Positions 34,695-43,834 of a DNA stretch of 64,000 nt are shown here, in pieces. Position 1 is the first letter of the stretch, and each line of letters opens with the position of its first letter. Under the pieces are notes generated by a model, which was given only the letters and a program-made list of their open reading frames with translations, searched no databases and was not told the origin of the DNA. Source of the stretch: Nonomuraea thailandensis (GTDB lineage Bacteria > Actinomycetota > Actinomycetes > Streptosporangiales > Streptosporangiaceae); the NCBI RefSeq assembly GCF_024172165.1, contig NZ_JAMZEB010000002.1:4981501-5045500 (forward strand). Reading direction: 5' to 3'. The translations under genes were made by a program, and so were the position numbers.

Positions 34695-35173
34695 TTGTTC
34701 CTCCCCAGTTGGGTTGGTGATGGTGTCGCTGGTAACCGGGGGCAGGCTTGGTGGCGTCGCCGCCGACTCTCGAAGAGGTTGGGCGAGAGTCAGGAGCTGC
34801 CGGTGTCAAGGTCCTGCAATTCGGCGGTGACAGGCAGGCCGATGCTCATGCGCCGCATGTTGACACCGCGTATGAGATCAGTCCGGACGTGCTTGACGGC
34901 CGGCACGCCCGTGCCCGGCCTGCACGTTCCTGACCTGTTGCGGCGACAGCCTCTTTCAAGACGTTCCCCGTCCGGGGAGCCTCCTCGCATGGGGGAGGCA
35001 TCTTATGCGGAACTCGGCACATCCTCATGCTGGCGCTTCACCCTCGGGGGTCGCCACATGAACTTTCGATCGCGATCCTTGAGTCGTGCCAGAGATACAG
35101 ACGCCCTCTTCGACGAGGTGCCTTTCGGAGCCGGTTGTGGGCGCCCTTTCAGGTGTCGTCCTTCTCCGGCCGG
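34695..35173. other. Intergenic stretch without a supported gene
   Basis: It holds the promoter and leader region of the propeller gene. Short frames have no ribosome binding site or family likeness. A 22-codon frame on the minus strand ending near 34790 (SIGLPVTAELQD) looks protein-like but is too short to support. Confidence 0.45.
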
Positions 35174-35395
35174 TCAGCGTGGGCCGTTCGGCGGCTCGTT
35201 GACGGCGAAGAACTCCAGCCGGAGCGACTTGTCGTCCGGCAGCGCGATCGCCCGGGCCCCGCGAGGCCGTCGCCCGGCACGCGGGCAGCAGGAAGTGGTG
35301 GTGGTTGGAGTGGGCCAGGAGGAGCAGGCCCTCATGGGGGTAGCGGAGCAGGGCGTCCACGTCCGAGAGTGGGGTCTCGGTGATGCCGAGCCCTG
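35174..35395 (-). pseudogene. Frameshifted fragment of an unrecognised protein
   Basis: The minus strand reads ITETPLSDVDALLRYPHEG and LLLLAHSNHHHFLLPA in one frame. It then reads IALPDDKSLRLEFFAVNEPP in another and stops at 35174. The composition and the clean join suggest one gene end broken by an indel. I do not recognise the family. Confidence 0.35.
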
Positions 35396-35589
35396 AGCAG
35401 CAGGATCACCGCCAGCCCTCTCGGCGAGGGCGGGAGAACGGGCTGATCACCGGTAGTCCCCGCTCCTGCGGCAGCCGGCGGGCCGATGCCGCACCGCGTT
35501 CCCCGGGCCCGCGCCGGTCGGCGTCTGCGCTGCTGGGGATGGGTCAGGGACGTCGGCCTGGGCCTCTCCCGGCGCTGACGTCATCGCAG

Positions 35590-35905
35590 GACCGGCCGCC
35601 GCTGTTCGTGCTCCCCACTCCTGCTTGTGTGCCTCCTGCGCGGCTCGTCGCTGCGGCACGATGGGACGGCAACAGGCAGACTCGGCCGTCTGGACTGATC
35701 CATGCCCGCCAGCCGGTGCCCGACCCAGCCAGGCACGTGACGGATCCCGGCCGTGCCCGACCAGGTGTAGGTCCACCGGCTGTCGTCCGGGCGCACGTCC
35801 ACGGCGGGCAGCACGTCGCGCATGGTGGCACCCGCGGCGAAGAAGGGCTTGAGCAGCCACCGCAGGCAGCGGGCCGTCACGCGGCGCAGCAGCAGCGCCT
35901 TGACA
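35590..35905 (-). pseudogene. Replication-protein-like fragment
   Basis: One frame encodes RCLRWLLKPFFAAGATMRDV and then RWTYTWSGTAGIRHVPGWVG. This resembles the C-terminal helical part of actinobacterial plasmid or integrative-element replication proteins as I recall them. The frame then degenerates. It adjoins a transposase fragment, so an old integrated element is likely. Confidence 0.35.
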
Positions 35906-35909
35906 AGAC

Positions 35910-36088
35910 ATAGGAGCATCGAGCAGGCCGCGCTCAGGTGCGTCTACATGGCGATCATGAGCCTGGACCCGACCGGCCAGGGCCGCAAACGCTGGATCGC
36001 CGGCTGGAAGGCCGCCCTGAACGCCTTCGCCGTCACCTTCGAAGGCCGCCTGACCCCGGCCACCGCTGATCGAACAGGTTCGAGATAG
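35910..36088 (+). mobile_element. Transposase C-terminal fragment (IS256-like)
   Basis: The frame encodes IEQAALRCVYMAIMSLDPTG, QGRKRWIAGWKAALNAFAVTF and EGRL, which matches the C-terminal end of a group of IS256-family transposases (WKxALNAFxxxFxxR). The first 350 or more residues are missing. Confidence 0.5.
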
Positions 36089-36151
36089 ACCACTGGCTGG
36101 GCACATCCGCTGTGGTCGCTGGCGCCTGTCCGGCTGCGGTCGGTCCACATG

Positions 36152-37282
36152 TCAGTGGTCGGGGCAGAGCACGTCCTCGGCGGTCTCGTACATGGCTGGG
36201 CGCAGTTCGGGCTGGACGCGTGTGCTCGTCGTGACGTCGATGGCGAACTGCAGCCGTCCGTCGGCGGAGGTGAAGCTGATCGCGTTCCCGCCCGGGCCGG
36301 AGCCGGTGAAGAGTCCGACGGTGCCACCGCACACCGTTTCCTCGTGGTCGGGGTATTTGACCAGGTCGCGCAGGTTGGCCGGCAGCAGCTTGCCCTGGGC
36401 GAGGGCGCGGTGGAACGTGGTCAGGTCCCGTGCTGTGGAGATGACGCCGCCGGCCGCGCCCAGGGTGGTGGGGTTGATCCGGTCGACGTCGCGCAGGGTG
36501 CCGTCGGGCTGGGGGTAGTAGCCGTGCCCGTGCGGGCCCTTGATGCCCTGGTCCGGCTTGGTCGGCAGGTAGGTCTTGGTCATGTTGAGCGGCATGAACA
36601 GCCGCCGCTCGAACTCTTCGGCCAGGGTGCGGCTGGTCAGCTTCTCGATGATGGCGCCGAGCAGGATGTAGTTGGTGTTGGAGTAGGCGTACTTCTCGCC
36701 CGGGTTGCTGGTGCGAGGTATGCCGCGGGAGCTCTTCGCCAGGTCCGTCCAGGTGTGGCGGGTGGTGAGGTCGTCGAACGGGCGCAGGTTCTTGGCGCCT
36801 GCTCCGTTGTAGTCCGGGATGCCGGAGCGGTGGTGGAGGAGCTGCCGGACGGTGATCTCGCCGGCCCGCTCGACCAGGTCCTGCTCGACCGTGATGGGCA
36901 GCACCTTGCCGAGGGTGTCATCGACGGCGAGCCTGCCCTCCTTGACCAGCTGCAGAAGCACGGTGGCGGTCATCTGCTTGGTCTGCGACCAGGCGCGGTA
37001 GCGGGCATTCGAGGGGATCTTGCCTCCCTCGCCGTCGATCAGCCGGGAGCCGGTCGATCCACGTCCGATGCGCTTGCCGTCGTAGTACGCCTCAGCGATG
37101 ACACCGACGACACCGTCGACCTTCGCCACGCTGTCGGCTGCCTCCTGGACGTCACCGATGGCGTATCCGGTGGTGGACGCGCTGGTCGACGCGGTGGACG
37201 CGGTGGACGCGGTGGCTGGCATGCCCTGCGTCAGCATCGCGCATGCCAGCCCGGCCGCCACGGTCGCTGCGGCACGATTCAC
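36152..37282 (-). CDS. Exported beta-lactamase-family DD-peptidase-like hydrolase
   Basis: GTG 37282 with GAAGGA upstream gives 376 residues. The signal peptide ends ...MPATA and is followed by a low-complexity (Ala-Ser-Thr) linker coded by a 9-bp tandem repeat near 37185-37212. The class-C type motifs are SQTK (in AWSQTKQMTA), YSN (in YAYSNTNYILLG) and a FTGSGPGG stretch in place of HxG. Streptomyces R61 DD-peptidase is the best known relative in layout. It is divergent from the PBP4-like gene. A copy of the GGAAAC-N5-GGAAAC repeat sits 102 bp upstream in its orientation. Confidence 0.85.
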   Translation of the reverse strand: MNRAAATVAAGLACAMLTQGMPATASTASTASTSASTTGYAIGDVQEAADSVAKVDGVVGVIAEAYYDGKRIGRGSTGSRLIDGEGGKIPSNARYRAWSQTKQMTATVLLQLVKEGRLAVDDTLGKVLPITVEQDLVERAGEITVRQLLHHRSGIPDYNGAGAKNLRPFDDLTTRHTWTDLAKSSRGIPRTSNPGEKYAYSNTNYILLGAIIEKLTSRTLAEEFERRLFMPLNMTKTYLPTKPDQGIKGPHGHGYYPQPDGTLRDVDRINPTTLGAAGGVISTARDLTTFHRALAQGKLLPANLRDLVKYPDHEETVCGGTVGLFTGSGPGGNAISFTSADGRLQFAIDVTTSTRVQPELRPAMYETAEDVLCPDH

Positions 37283-37384
37283 GTTGGAGATCCTTCCTCG
37301 GGAGGGAACGCGCGTCAGGGCGAGAGGTATGGCTGAGCCCGTACGGCGCGCCTGTTTTCGACGTCCCTTTCTGCACGGGCGGGT

Positions 37385-37402
37385 GTTTCCTCAGCGTTTC
37401 CG
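37385..37402 (-). promoter_or_regulatory. Direct-repeat site A (GGAAAC 11-bp period)
   Basis: On the minus strand the sequence is CGGAAACGCTGAGGAAAC, two GGAAAC units with an 11-bp period, oriented toward the hydrolase at 36152-37282. It matches sites B-E. Confidence 0.6.
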
Positions 37403-37438
37403 CCGCCGTCCCGGCGGACCTCGCGCAGGCGGGAGCAG

Positions 37439-37456
37439 GGAAACGGCGAGGAAACA
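37439..37456 (+). promoter_or_regulatory. Direct-repeat site B (GGAAAC 11-bp period)
   Basis: GGAAACGGCGAGGAAACA lies 90 bp before the GTG of the PBP4-like gene and about 11-12 bp before a weak -10 candidate, TTGGAT. It is 37 bp from site A, so the two divergent genes share a double site. Confidence 0.6.
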
Positions 37457-37545
37457 CGCCGCCCCTTTGGATCGTCCACCGAAGATCAGCCACCACTGGA
37501 CCGGCCGGACTGTCGGAAGGCCGGCCATGCCGAAGAGGAGGCACT

Positions 37546-39196
37546 GTGCCGCACCACACCAACGCAGGCGACTCTGACCAGCCGTCCTTCTCGCCCTTGT
37601 CGCGCCGATCCGTACTCGGACTGCTGGGCGCGGTCCCGCTCGCGGCCGCGGCGGTCTCGGCCGCCCGGCCCGCCCATGCGGCCGCCCGTGCCACCGCCGC
37701 AGGATCGGCCCCGAACACGGCGCTGGCAGCCAAGATCGAGCAGATCATGGCACGACCGGAGTTCCAAGGCGCCCAATGGGGGGCGGAGTTCTTCGCCCCC
37801 GACAGCAAGGAATCGATCTACGAGCTCAACGCGGAGAAGCTGTTCGTCGCCGGGTCGTCGTCCAAGGTGTTCGTCGGCGGGACGGCGATGCTGGCGCTGG
37901 GCGCCGACCGGCGCTTGGCCACTCGCGTGTACCGCACGGGGCCGGTGCGCGGTGGTGTGCTCAAGGGTGACCTGGTGCTGGTCGCCGGCGGGAACCTGCT
38001 GCTGTCGGGACGGTTGCGCCGCGACGGGAGCCTGCGCCTGCCCGAGGCCGACCACACCTACAGCACCACGCCGGGCGCGGTACCCATCGGCGGCGACCCC
38101 CTGCAAGAGCTGCGCGGACTCGCCGCCCAGATCGCGAGGTCGGGTGTCAAGCGCGTCGAGGGCCGCGTCCTGGTCGACACCTCGCTGTTCCGCGAGGGCA
38201 GCGAGAAGCTGGCCAACAACATCACCGCCACCATCTCGCCCATCATGGTCAACGACAACGTCGTGGACGTCACGGTCGAGCCGGGGCCCGGCTCCGGCCG
38301 GCCCGCCGTCCTGCGCATCTCCCCGAACACGGACTACGTCCAGATCGTCAACCAGGTGCGGACGATCGCCGCGGCCGACGCCGCCTCCGCCCGCCCGCTC
38401 ACCTTCACCGGCGACGAGCGCCGAGCCGACGGCACCCGCACGGTCACGCTGACGGGCGACATCCCGGCCGGCAGCCAGGGGCTGTTCCGGGCCTACTTCG
38501 TGCCCGAGCCGGCCGTCTTCGCCGCATTCCTGTTCACCGAGGTCCTGCACCGGGCCGGCGTGCGGGTGCTGGAGAAGAAGGCCGGCACGGGCGAGCGCAA
38601 GCTCATCGCGCAGTACGCAGGGCCGGCCCTGCCCCAGCAGCTCAAGCCCATGCTGAAGGTGAGCTCCAACCTGCACACCGAGACCTTTCCCCTACCTGAT
38701 GGGGGCCATCGCCGCAGGTGACGCGGACAACGCGAAGGAGGCAGGCCAGCGCCTGCGAAAGGAGATCCTCACCAAGGCCGGCTTCGACCCCGCTCCTCCC
38801 GGCTCGGCGAACAACAACTACACCCCGCGCTACTTCACCCGGTTCCTGGCGTACATGGCGGACCAGCCCCACTTCGCCGGCTACCACGACGCGCTGCCGA
38901 TCCTGGGCAAGGACGGCTCTTTGACCGACGTCCAGCCGGACTCACCGGCCGCCGGGCACATCCACGCCAAGACCGGCACCAGCCAGGGCGGCGCCAACGG
39001 CGCCGGAATGGTCCGCAAGGCCCTGGCCGGGTACGTGGGGCTGCCGAACGGCCGCATGCTGACCTTCGCCGCCTTCGTCAGCATGCCGGCCAACGGCGAG
39101 CAGGAGCAGCGGGAGGTCGCCGACCTCACCGGGCAGGCCCTCGGCGAGATCGCCGCCTGCGCCTACACCGTCCTGAGCGGCACAGCTACCAGGTAG
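37546..39196 (+). pseudogene. dacB: PBP4/DacB-like D-alanyl-D-alanine carboxypeptidase, frameshifted
   Basis: GTG 37546 has GAGGAGG 6 nt upstream. A twin-arginine signal (SRRSVLGLLGAVPLAAAAV) leads into a peptidase S13 protein. Frame 1 carries the nucleophile motif SSSK, the long domain II and the SxN motif (SSNLHTE). At a run of four C (38689-38692) the frame changes: the next frame starts MGAIAAGD and carries the KTG motif (HAKTGTSQGG) to the stop at 39196. Removing one C restores a full-length enzyme with all three motifs. Either this is a very recent inactivation or a sequencing error. Site B lies upstream. Confidence 0.75.
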
Positions 39197-39287
39197 GCCG
39201 GCCATCCGCCCTGTCGGACCACGCCCAGGCGGCGTGTACCCGGCTCGCGTCGGCCTGTCTCATCCTGACCAACGGAGGTCCTGCTCA

Positions 39288-40391
39288 ATGCGTCCCTTGT
39301 CCTGGTTCTGCTCGATGCTGCTGGCGTTCGGGGCCGTGGCCGGCCTGCCCGCCGCTTCGGCAGCGGGCAGCGCCGGCGATCCGCCGTGCGCCATCGACAC
39401 CACCCCGGCCGCGCCGCCACCGACCGAGACCAAGCTGAGCACGCTGCGGCAGGCCTACACCTGCGTGCTCGACGTCTTCTACGGCCGTGACCGGCTCGAT
39501 CACCGGCAGTTGCTGGTCGGCGCGCTGGCCGGCCTGACCACGGAACTCGGCAGGCGCGATCTGGATCAGCCCGACGCGACCATGCCCGCGCTGTCCGGCG
39601 ATCGGACCGCCGACTGGGCTGCCTTCGGCGCCCTCCACCAGAAGATCTTCGTCGACGGCATCCTGTCCGTCGGCGCCCTGAACCGCCTCACCTCCACCAG
39701 CGCCGACCCGGTACGGCTGACCCTGCGCCGCCCGTCCACAGGCCGCACCTGGACCACCACGCTCACGCCCTCCTGGTACGAGCCCACGTCCGCGAACGTG
39801 CAGGCCGAACTGGTGGACGGCGACGTCGCCCACCTCAGCCTGGGCGGCTTCGCCCCCGGCTCCGCCGACCAGGCCCTGGCGGCCCTCGCCGGCCTGAGCA
39901 CAGACAAGCGGCTGCGCGGCGTCGTCCTGGACCTGCGCGGCAACCGGGGCGGAGCGAGCGCCGAGGTCACCCGGCTGCTGAGCTCGTTCGTGCACGGCAA
40001 GGTGTTCAACTACAACTGCGACGCCGACGACGTGTGCACGCCCAACCGCACCGACGATTCGGTGAGCCTGCTCGGCCTGCCACTGGCCGTGCTCGCCGAC
40101 GGCACCTGCGTGTCGGCATGCGACGCCTTCTCGGGCGCGGTCAAGGACCTCAAGGTCGGCCCGCTCATCGGCACGCGCACCACGGGCCTGGTCTCCGGGC
40201 CCGCCTACCCCTACCGGCTCGACGACAACAGCCGCCTGCGCCTGCCGACCCACTACCAGCTCAACGCCGACCGCGAGATCATCAACGGCATCGGCGTGGC
40301 TCCCGACCACTACGTCCCCACCACCGCCACCGACCTGTCACACGGCCGCGACCCGGCCCTCGCCAAGGCCGTCACTCTGCTTACCAAGTGA
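39288..40391 (+). CDS. Exported S41-family peptidase-like protein
   Basis: ATG 39288 has GGAGG at good spacing. The 367-residue protein has a Sec signal peptide (to PAASAAG), a helical N-terminal part and the S41 core: VAHLSLGGF, GVVLDLRGNRGGAS, and CVSACDAFSGA with the probable nucleophile Ser. The Lys found 25 residues after that Ser in CtpA/Tsp enzymes is replaced by Leu (GTRTTGL), as in IRBP/tricorn-like S41B members, so activity may use another base or be absent. Cysteines suggest disulfides outside the cell. It lies 91 bp behind the PBP4-like gene, has no direct-repeat site of its own and may be cotranscribed with it. Confidence 0.8.
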   Translation: MRPLSWFCSMLLAFGAVAGLPAASAAGSAGDPPCAIDTTPAAPPPTETKLSTLRQAYTCVLDVFYGRDRLDHRQLLVGALAGLTTELGRRDLDQPDATMPALSGDRTADWAAFGALHQKIFVDGILSVGALNRLTSTSADPVRLTLRRPSTGRTWTTTLTPSWYEPTSANVQAELVDGDVAHLSLGGFAPGSADQALAALAGLSTDKRLRGVVLDLRGNRGGASAEVTRLLSSFVHGKVFNYNCDADDVCTPNRTDDSVSLLGLPLAVLADGTCVSACDAFSGAVKDLKVGPLIGTRTTGLVSGPAYPYRLDDNSRLRLPTHYQLNADREIINGIGVAPDHYVPTTATDLSHGRDPALAKAVTLLTK

Positions 40392-40556
40392 ACGGCCGCC
40401 GCCCTCTGGCGCCGGCGCCCTCGAAGCACGAGGGGACGATCGAGGCCGAGACGTCGGCGGTGGCCTCTCGCGCATACCGGCCTCACGCACTGCGGTGGTC
40501 GGGCAGTCACGCGGTCTGGCCGAGCAGTGTGTCCATCCGTTCGCCGGCAAAGGCGT

Positions 40557-40574
40557 GATAACGCGGAGGAAACG
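40557..40574 (+). promoter_or_regulatory. Direct-repeat site C (GGAAAC 11-bp period)
   Basis: GATAACGCGGAGGAAACG precedes the serine hydrolase start by 58 bp. A -10-like TGTATA begins 12 bp after the second unit. Confidence 0.6.
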
Positions 40575-40632
40575 TCCCGCTGTGTTGTATATGCGCCGCC
40601 AGTTCCCCTATCAATCTGATGGAGACCCTGTC

Positions 40633-41838
40633 ATGGAAAACTCTCGGTGGTCACGCCGATCCGCCCTGCGCGTGCTGGGCGTCACGTCCATCGCGGCCGG
40701 TGGGGCCTTCGCGTCCGCGGGATCTGCCGCCGCGGCGACGGGTGCCGCCACCGGGCGCGTACCCGCGGGCCTACGGCCCGGTGGCGCGTTCGACAAGAAA
40801 CTGGGCAAGCTCGCCGAGGAGGGCAAGCTTTCGGGCACCGTGCTGTTGACGCACCAGAAGCGGACCGTGCTGTCCCGCTCCTACGGCAAGGCCAACGAGC
40901 GCAGGTCGCTGCCCAACCGATCCGACACGATCTTCGCGCTCGCGTCGGTGGCCAAGCTGTTCACGGCCACCGCGATCATGCAACTGGCCGAACAGGGCAA
41001 GCTCGATCTCGGGCAGCCGATCGGCGCCTACCTGGACGGCTTCCCGTCCGCCATCGCCGACGCCGTCACCGTGCACCATCTGCTCACCCACACCTCCGGC
41101 ATGGCCAACTTCCAGACCTCGGAGGAGTTCCGCGCGAATGCGGGCAAGTGGACCAGTGGCGCGGCGATGCTGGACGGCATCATGGGGGTCATCCGTAAGT
41201 CGGCGCTGCTCTTCACGCCCGGCACCAAGTCCAGCTACAGCAACTCGGGCTTCTGCACCCTCGGCGCGATCGTGCAGGAAGTGTCCGGCCAGTCCTTCTA
41301 CGACTACGTACGCAAGCACGTCTTCGACGCCGCCGGCATGTCGCGCACGGACTACTACACCCGCCCGCAGCAGCTCTCCGACGACGACATCGCCCACCCG
41401 TACACAACCTCGGCCGCAGGCCAGCGGGTCGACACCCTGGAGCATCCGGAGCAGTACGGCAGCCCGTACATCGGCACGCCGGCGGGCGACGCCTTCACCA
41501 CCGCGCCGGACCTGGAGCGGTTCGGGCGAGCCCTGGCCGGCAACCGGCTGATCGGCCCCGCCTACACCAACCTGATGCTGACCGGGAAGGTGCCCCACGC
41601 CAAGGCGAACGCCGGCGGAGCGTCGGCCCAGGCCTACGGACCGACGTCGGCGATCAGGAACGGGCAGCAGATCATCGGGCACGGCGGCGGATCGCTGGGC
41701 ACCTCCACGCTGCTCGACGTGCATATCGACAGCGACTGGGTGGTCGTTTTCCTGTTCAACTACGCCGACAGGACCAATCCGCCCATTCAGGAGCTGATCG
41801 ACGACACCCGCAAGCTGATCATCACAGCGGCCGGGTAG
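40633..41838 (+). CDS. Tat-exported beta-lactamase-family serine hydrolase
   Basis: ATG 40633 follows GGAG. The 401-residue protein starts with a twin-arginine signal (SRRSALRVLGVTSIAAGGAF). The catalytic motifs are SVAK (in ALASVAKLFTA), YSN (in SYSNSGFCTLG) and HGG (in IIGHGGGSLG), a complete set of the PF00144 triad. It is likely an exported DD-peptidase or esterase acting on cell wall or external substrates. Site C lies 58 bp upstream, so it belongs to the proposed regulon. It stands alone between the S41 gene and the sulfatase. Confidence 0.85.
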   Translation: MENSRWSRRSALRVLGVTSIAAGGAFASAGSAAAATGAATGRVPAGLRPGGAFDKKLGKLAEEGKLSGTVLLTHQKRTVLSRSYGKANERRSLPNRSDTIFALASVAKLFTATAIMQLAEQGKLDLGQPIGAYLDGFPSAIADAVTVHHLLTHTSGMANFQTSEEFRANAGKWTSGAAMLDGIMGVIRKSALLFTPGTKSSYSNSGFCTLGAIVQEVSGQSFYDYVRKHVFDAAGMSRTDYYTRPQQLSDDDIAHPYTTSAAGQRVDTLEHPEQYGSPYIGTPAGDAFTTAPDLERFGRALAGNRLIGPAYTNLMLTGKVPHAKANAGGASAQAYGPTSAIRNGQQIIGHGGGSLGTSTLLDVHIDSDWVVVFLFNYADRTNPPIQELIDDTRKLIITAAG

Positions 41839-42159
41839 CAGCCGGCTGTGGGCACCCCACAGCGCTAAACAGGCTCAAGCCGGACGGTGACCGGCAGAAA
41901 TGAAAGCCACCACCGGTGCCGGCCGTCATCACCGAACGTTGGAGCCGTGCGGCCGGCGCCGGAGAGAGGCAGCGATCTCCTGCCGGCCGCGACGGGCCGG
42001 AAAGCCGGCCGCTTCCTGCAACTTGGCCAGAGAACGCCGCCCAGCCTCTTGGCTCTTCCGGCATTGATTCGGCAGCGGCGGATGCGGGCCGGTCCTGGCG
42101 CACGTCGCACTCGGCCGGTGACGGAATTCAGGACCACCCAATCCGAGGCACCGCTGCCC
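41839..42159. other. Intergenic region before the sulfatase
   Basis: No gene is supported. The frames through it are shadows continuous with the sulfatase frame. Its last part leads into direct-repeat site D. Confidence 0.5.
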
Positions 42160-42177
42160 GGAAACGCTGCGGAAACG
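42160..42177 (+). promoter_or_regulatory. Direct-repeat site D (GGAAAC 11-bp period)
   Basis: GGAAACGCTGCGGAAACG is the most symmetric copy, 51 bp before the sulfatase GTG. A weak -10-like TACACC follows at 11 bp. Confidence 0.6.
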
Positions 42178-42228
42178 ACGGCCCGGTTACACCTTGATCG
42201 ACCCGTCCGCTATGAAAAGGATCATGGA

Positions 42229-43692
42229 GTGAACCAAGCGTCAGCGATGTCCCGCCGCGCCCTGTTGTCCAGGGCAGCCGCGATCGCCGCCGTGTCTCCC
42301 TTCACCGTTCCCGCGGCCTCCGCCCGCGGCGACTCCGCGCAGGCCACGCCGAACATCCTGCTGTTCACGGTCGACGACATGGGCGGCGACAGCCCTGGTT
42401 GTTTCGGCGGCCGGGCCGATCTCACCCCGGCGATCGACCGGCTCCACCGGCAGGGCGCGAGCTTCCACCGCGCGCACGTACCCGTCGCCATCTGCCAGCC
42501 GAGCCGCTCGGCGATGCTGACCGGCCGCTACCCGCACCGCAACGGCGCCGAGGGCTTCGAGCCGATCCGCGACGACGTCCCGGTCCTGAACGACCTGCTC
42601 CGCCCGCGCGGCTACCTCACTGGCATCCTCGGCAAGGCCGGCCACCTCACCCCGGTGGAACGGTTCGCCTGGGACCTGCGCGCCGACCCGGCCGACCTCG
42701 GCATGGGCCGCAACCCGGCCCGCTACGCCGAGGCGGCCACCACGCTGTTCGACCGGGCCAAGGCGGAAGGGCGGCCGTTCTTCCTGATGGCCAACGCCGA
42801 AGACCCGCACCGCCCCTACCACGGCAGCGCCGCCGAACAGATCGGCTACACCCCCGAGCAGCGCGCCACCATGGCCACCCCGTCACGCGTCTACACCCCG
42901 GACGAGGCCACCATCCCCGGCTACCTGCCCGACCTGCCCAACATTCGCAAGGAAATGTCCGAATACCTCAGCAGCGCCCGCCGCGCCGACGACACCCTCG
43001 CCGCCGTGCTCGCCGCGCTGGAGACTGCCGGGCTGGCCTCGTCCACGATCGTCATCTTCATGTCCGACAACGGCATCGCGGTGCCGTACGCCAAGGCCAA
43101 CTGCTACGAGCACAGCACCCGCACCCCGCTGATCATCCGCTGGCCCGGCGTCACCCGCCCCGGCCACGCCGACCACCGCCACTTCGTCTCCACCATGGAC
43201 CTCTTCCCGACCCTCTGCCGAGCCGCCGGCGCACAACCGCCCGACGGCCTCGATGGACGCGACCTGACCTCCCTGCTGAACGGCGGCATCCAGGCCGGCC
43301 GCGGCTCGATCACCACGGTCTTCCACGAATCCGCCAACGGCGCCCGCTACGACATGCGCGGCGTGCACGACCCGCGCTGGAGCTACGTCTGGAACGCCTG
43401 GTCCGACGGCCAGGCCAGCTACCAGGCGGAGAACATGTCCGGCCTGACCTGGCGCGCCATGGTCACCGCCGCAGCCACCGACCCCGCCGTCGCCGAACGG
43501 GTCACCTTCTACCAGCACCGCGTCCCCGAGGAGCTCTACGACCTGGACTCCGACCCGCACGCCCTGCACAACCTCGCCGGCGACACCAGCCCGGAGACCA
43601 CCGCGGTGCTGGCCGCCAAGCGGACCACCCTCGACGCCTGGCTGCGCGACACCGGCGACCCGTACCGCGACCGATACCCCTGGCGCTCATGA
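42229..43692 (+). CDS. Tat-exported sulfatase (Cys-type arylsulfatase family)
   Basis: GTG 42229 has AAGGA upstream. The 487-residue protein has a Tat-like signal (MSRRALLSRAAAIAAVSPF). The sulfatase fold is clear: NILLFTVDDMGGDSPG with the metal-binding Asp pair, the formylglycine motif ICQPSRSAML (CxPSR) followed by LTGR, and IFMSDNGIAVP with the second metal Asp-Asn. Cys-type sulfatases need a formylglycine-generating enzyme, which is not encoded nearby. The substrate (sulfated glycan or small ester) is unknown. Site D places it in the regulon. Confidence 0.9.
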   Translation: MNQASAMSRRALLSRAAAIAAVSPFTVPAASARGDSAQATPNILLFTVDDMGGDSPGCFGGRADLTPAIDRLHRQGASFHRAHVPVAICQPSRSAMLTGRYPHRNGAEGFEPIRDDVPVLNDLLRPRGYLTGILGKAGHLTPVERFAWDLRADPADLGMGRNPARYAEAATTLFDRAKAEGRPFFLMANAEDPHRPYHGSAAEQIGYTPEQRATMATPSRVYTPDEATIPGYLPDLPNIRKEMSEYLSSARRADDTLAAVLAALETAGLASSTIVIFMSDNGIAVPYAKANCYEHSTRTPLIIRWPGVTRPGHADHRHFVSTMDLFPTLCRAAGAQPPDGLDGRDLTSLLNGGIQAGRGSITTVFHESANGARYDMRGVHDPRWSYVWNAWSDGQASYQAENMSGLTWRAMVTAAATDPAVAERVTFYQHRVPEELYDLDSDPHALHNLAGDTSPETTAVLAAKRTTLDAWLRDTGDPYRDRYPWRS

Positions 43693-43834
43693 CAGACGAA
43701 TCGGACGCCATGCGGACAGTTTCGTTGCCTCCCCTGGCCGGCGTGTGCACGGCCAGAAGTCAAGCGCGCCCATCCCCGCATCGGGCGACCGCGCTGGTGG
43801 GCGCGGCGGCGCTGGAAGGTGTCAGCCGGATCCG

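Noticed and set aside
34790..34855. A 22-codon frame as a possible RiPP precursor
   Set aside because: There is no ribosome binding site, no recognisable core peptide and no modification enzyme nearby.
37185..37212. 9-bp tandem repeat as a regulatory element
   Set aside because: It lies inside the coding sequence and only encodes the Ala-Ser-Thr linker after the signal peptide.
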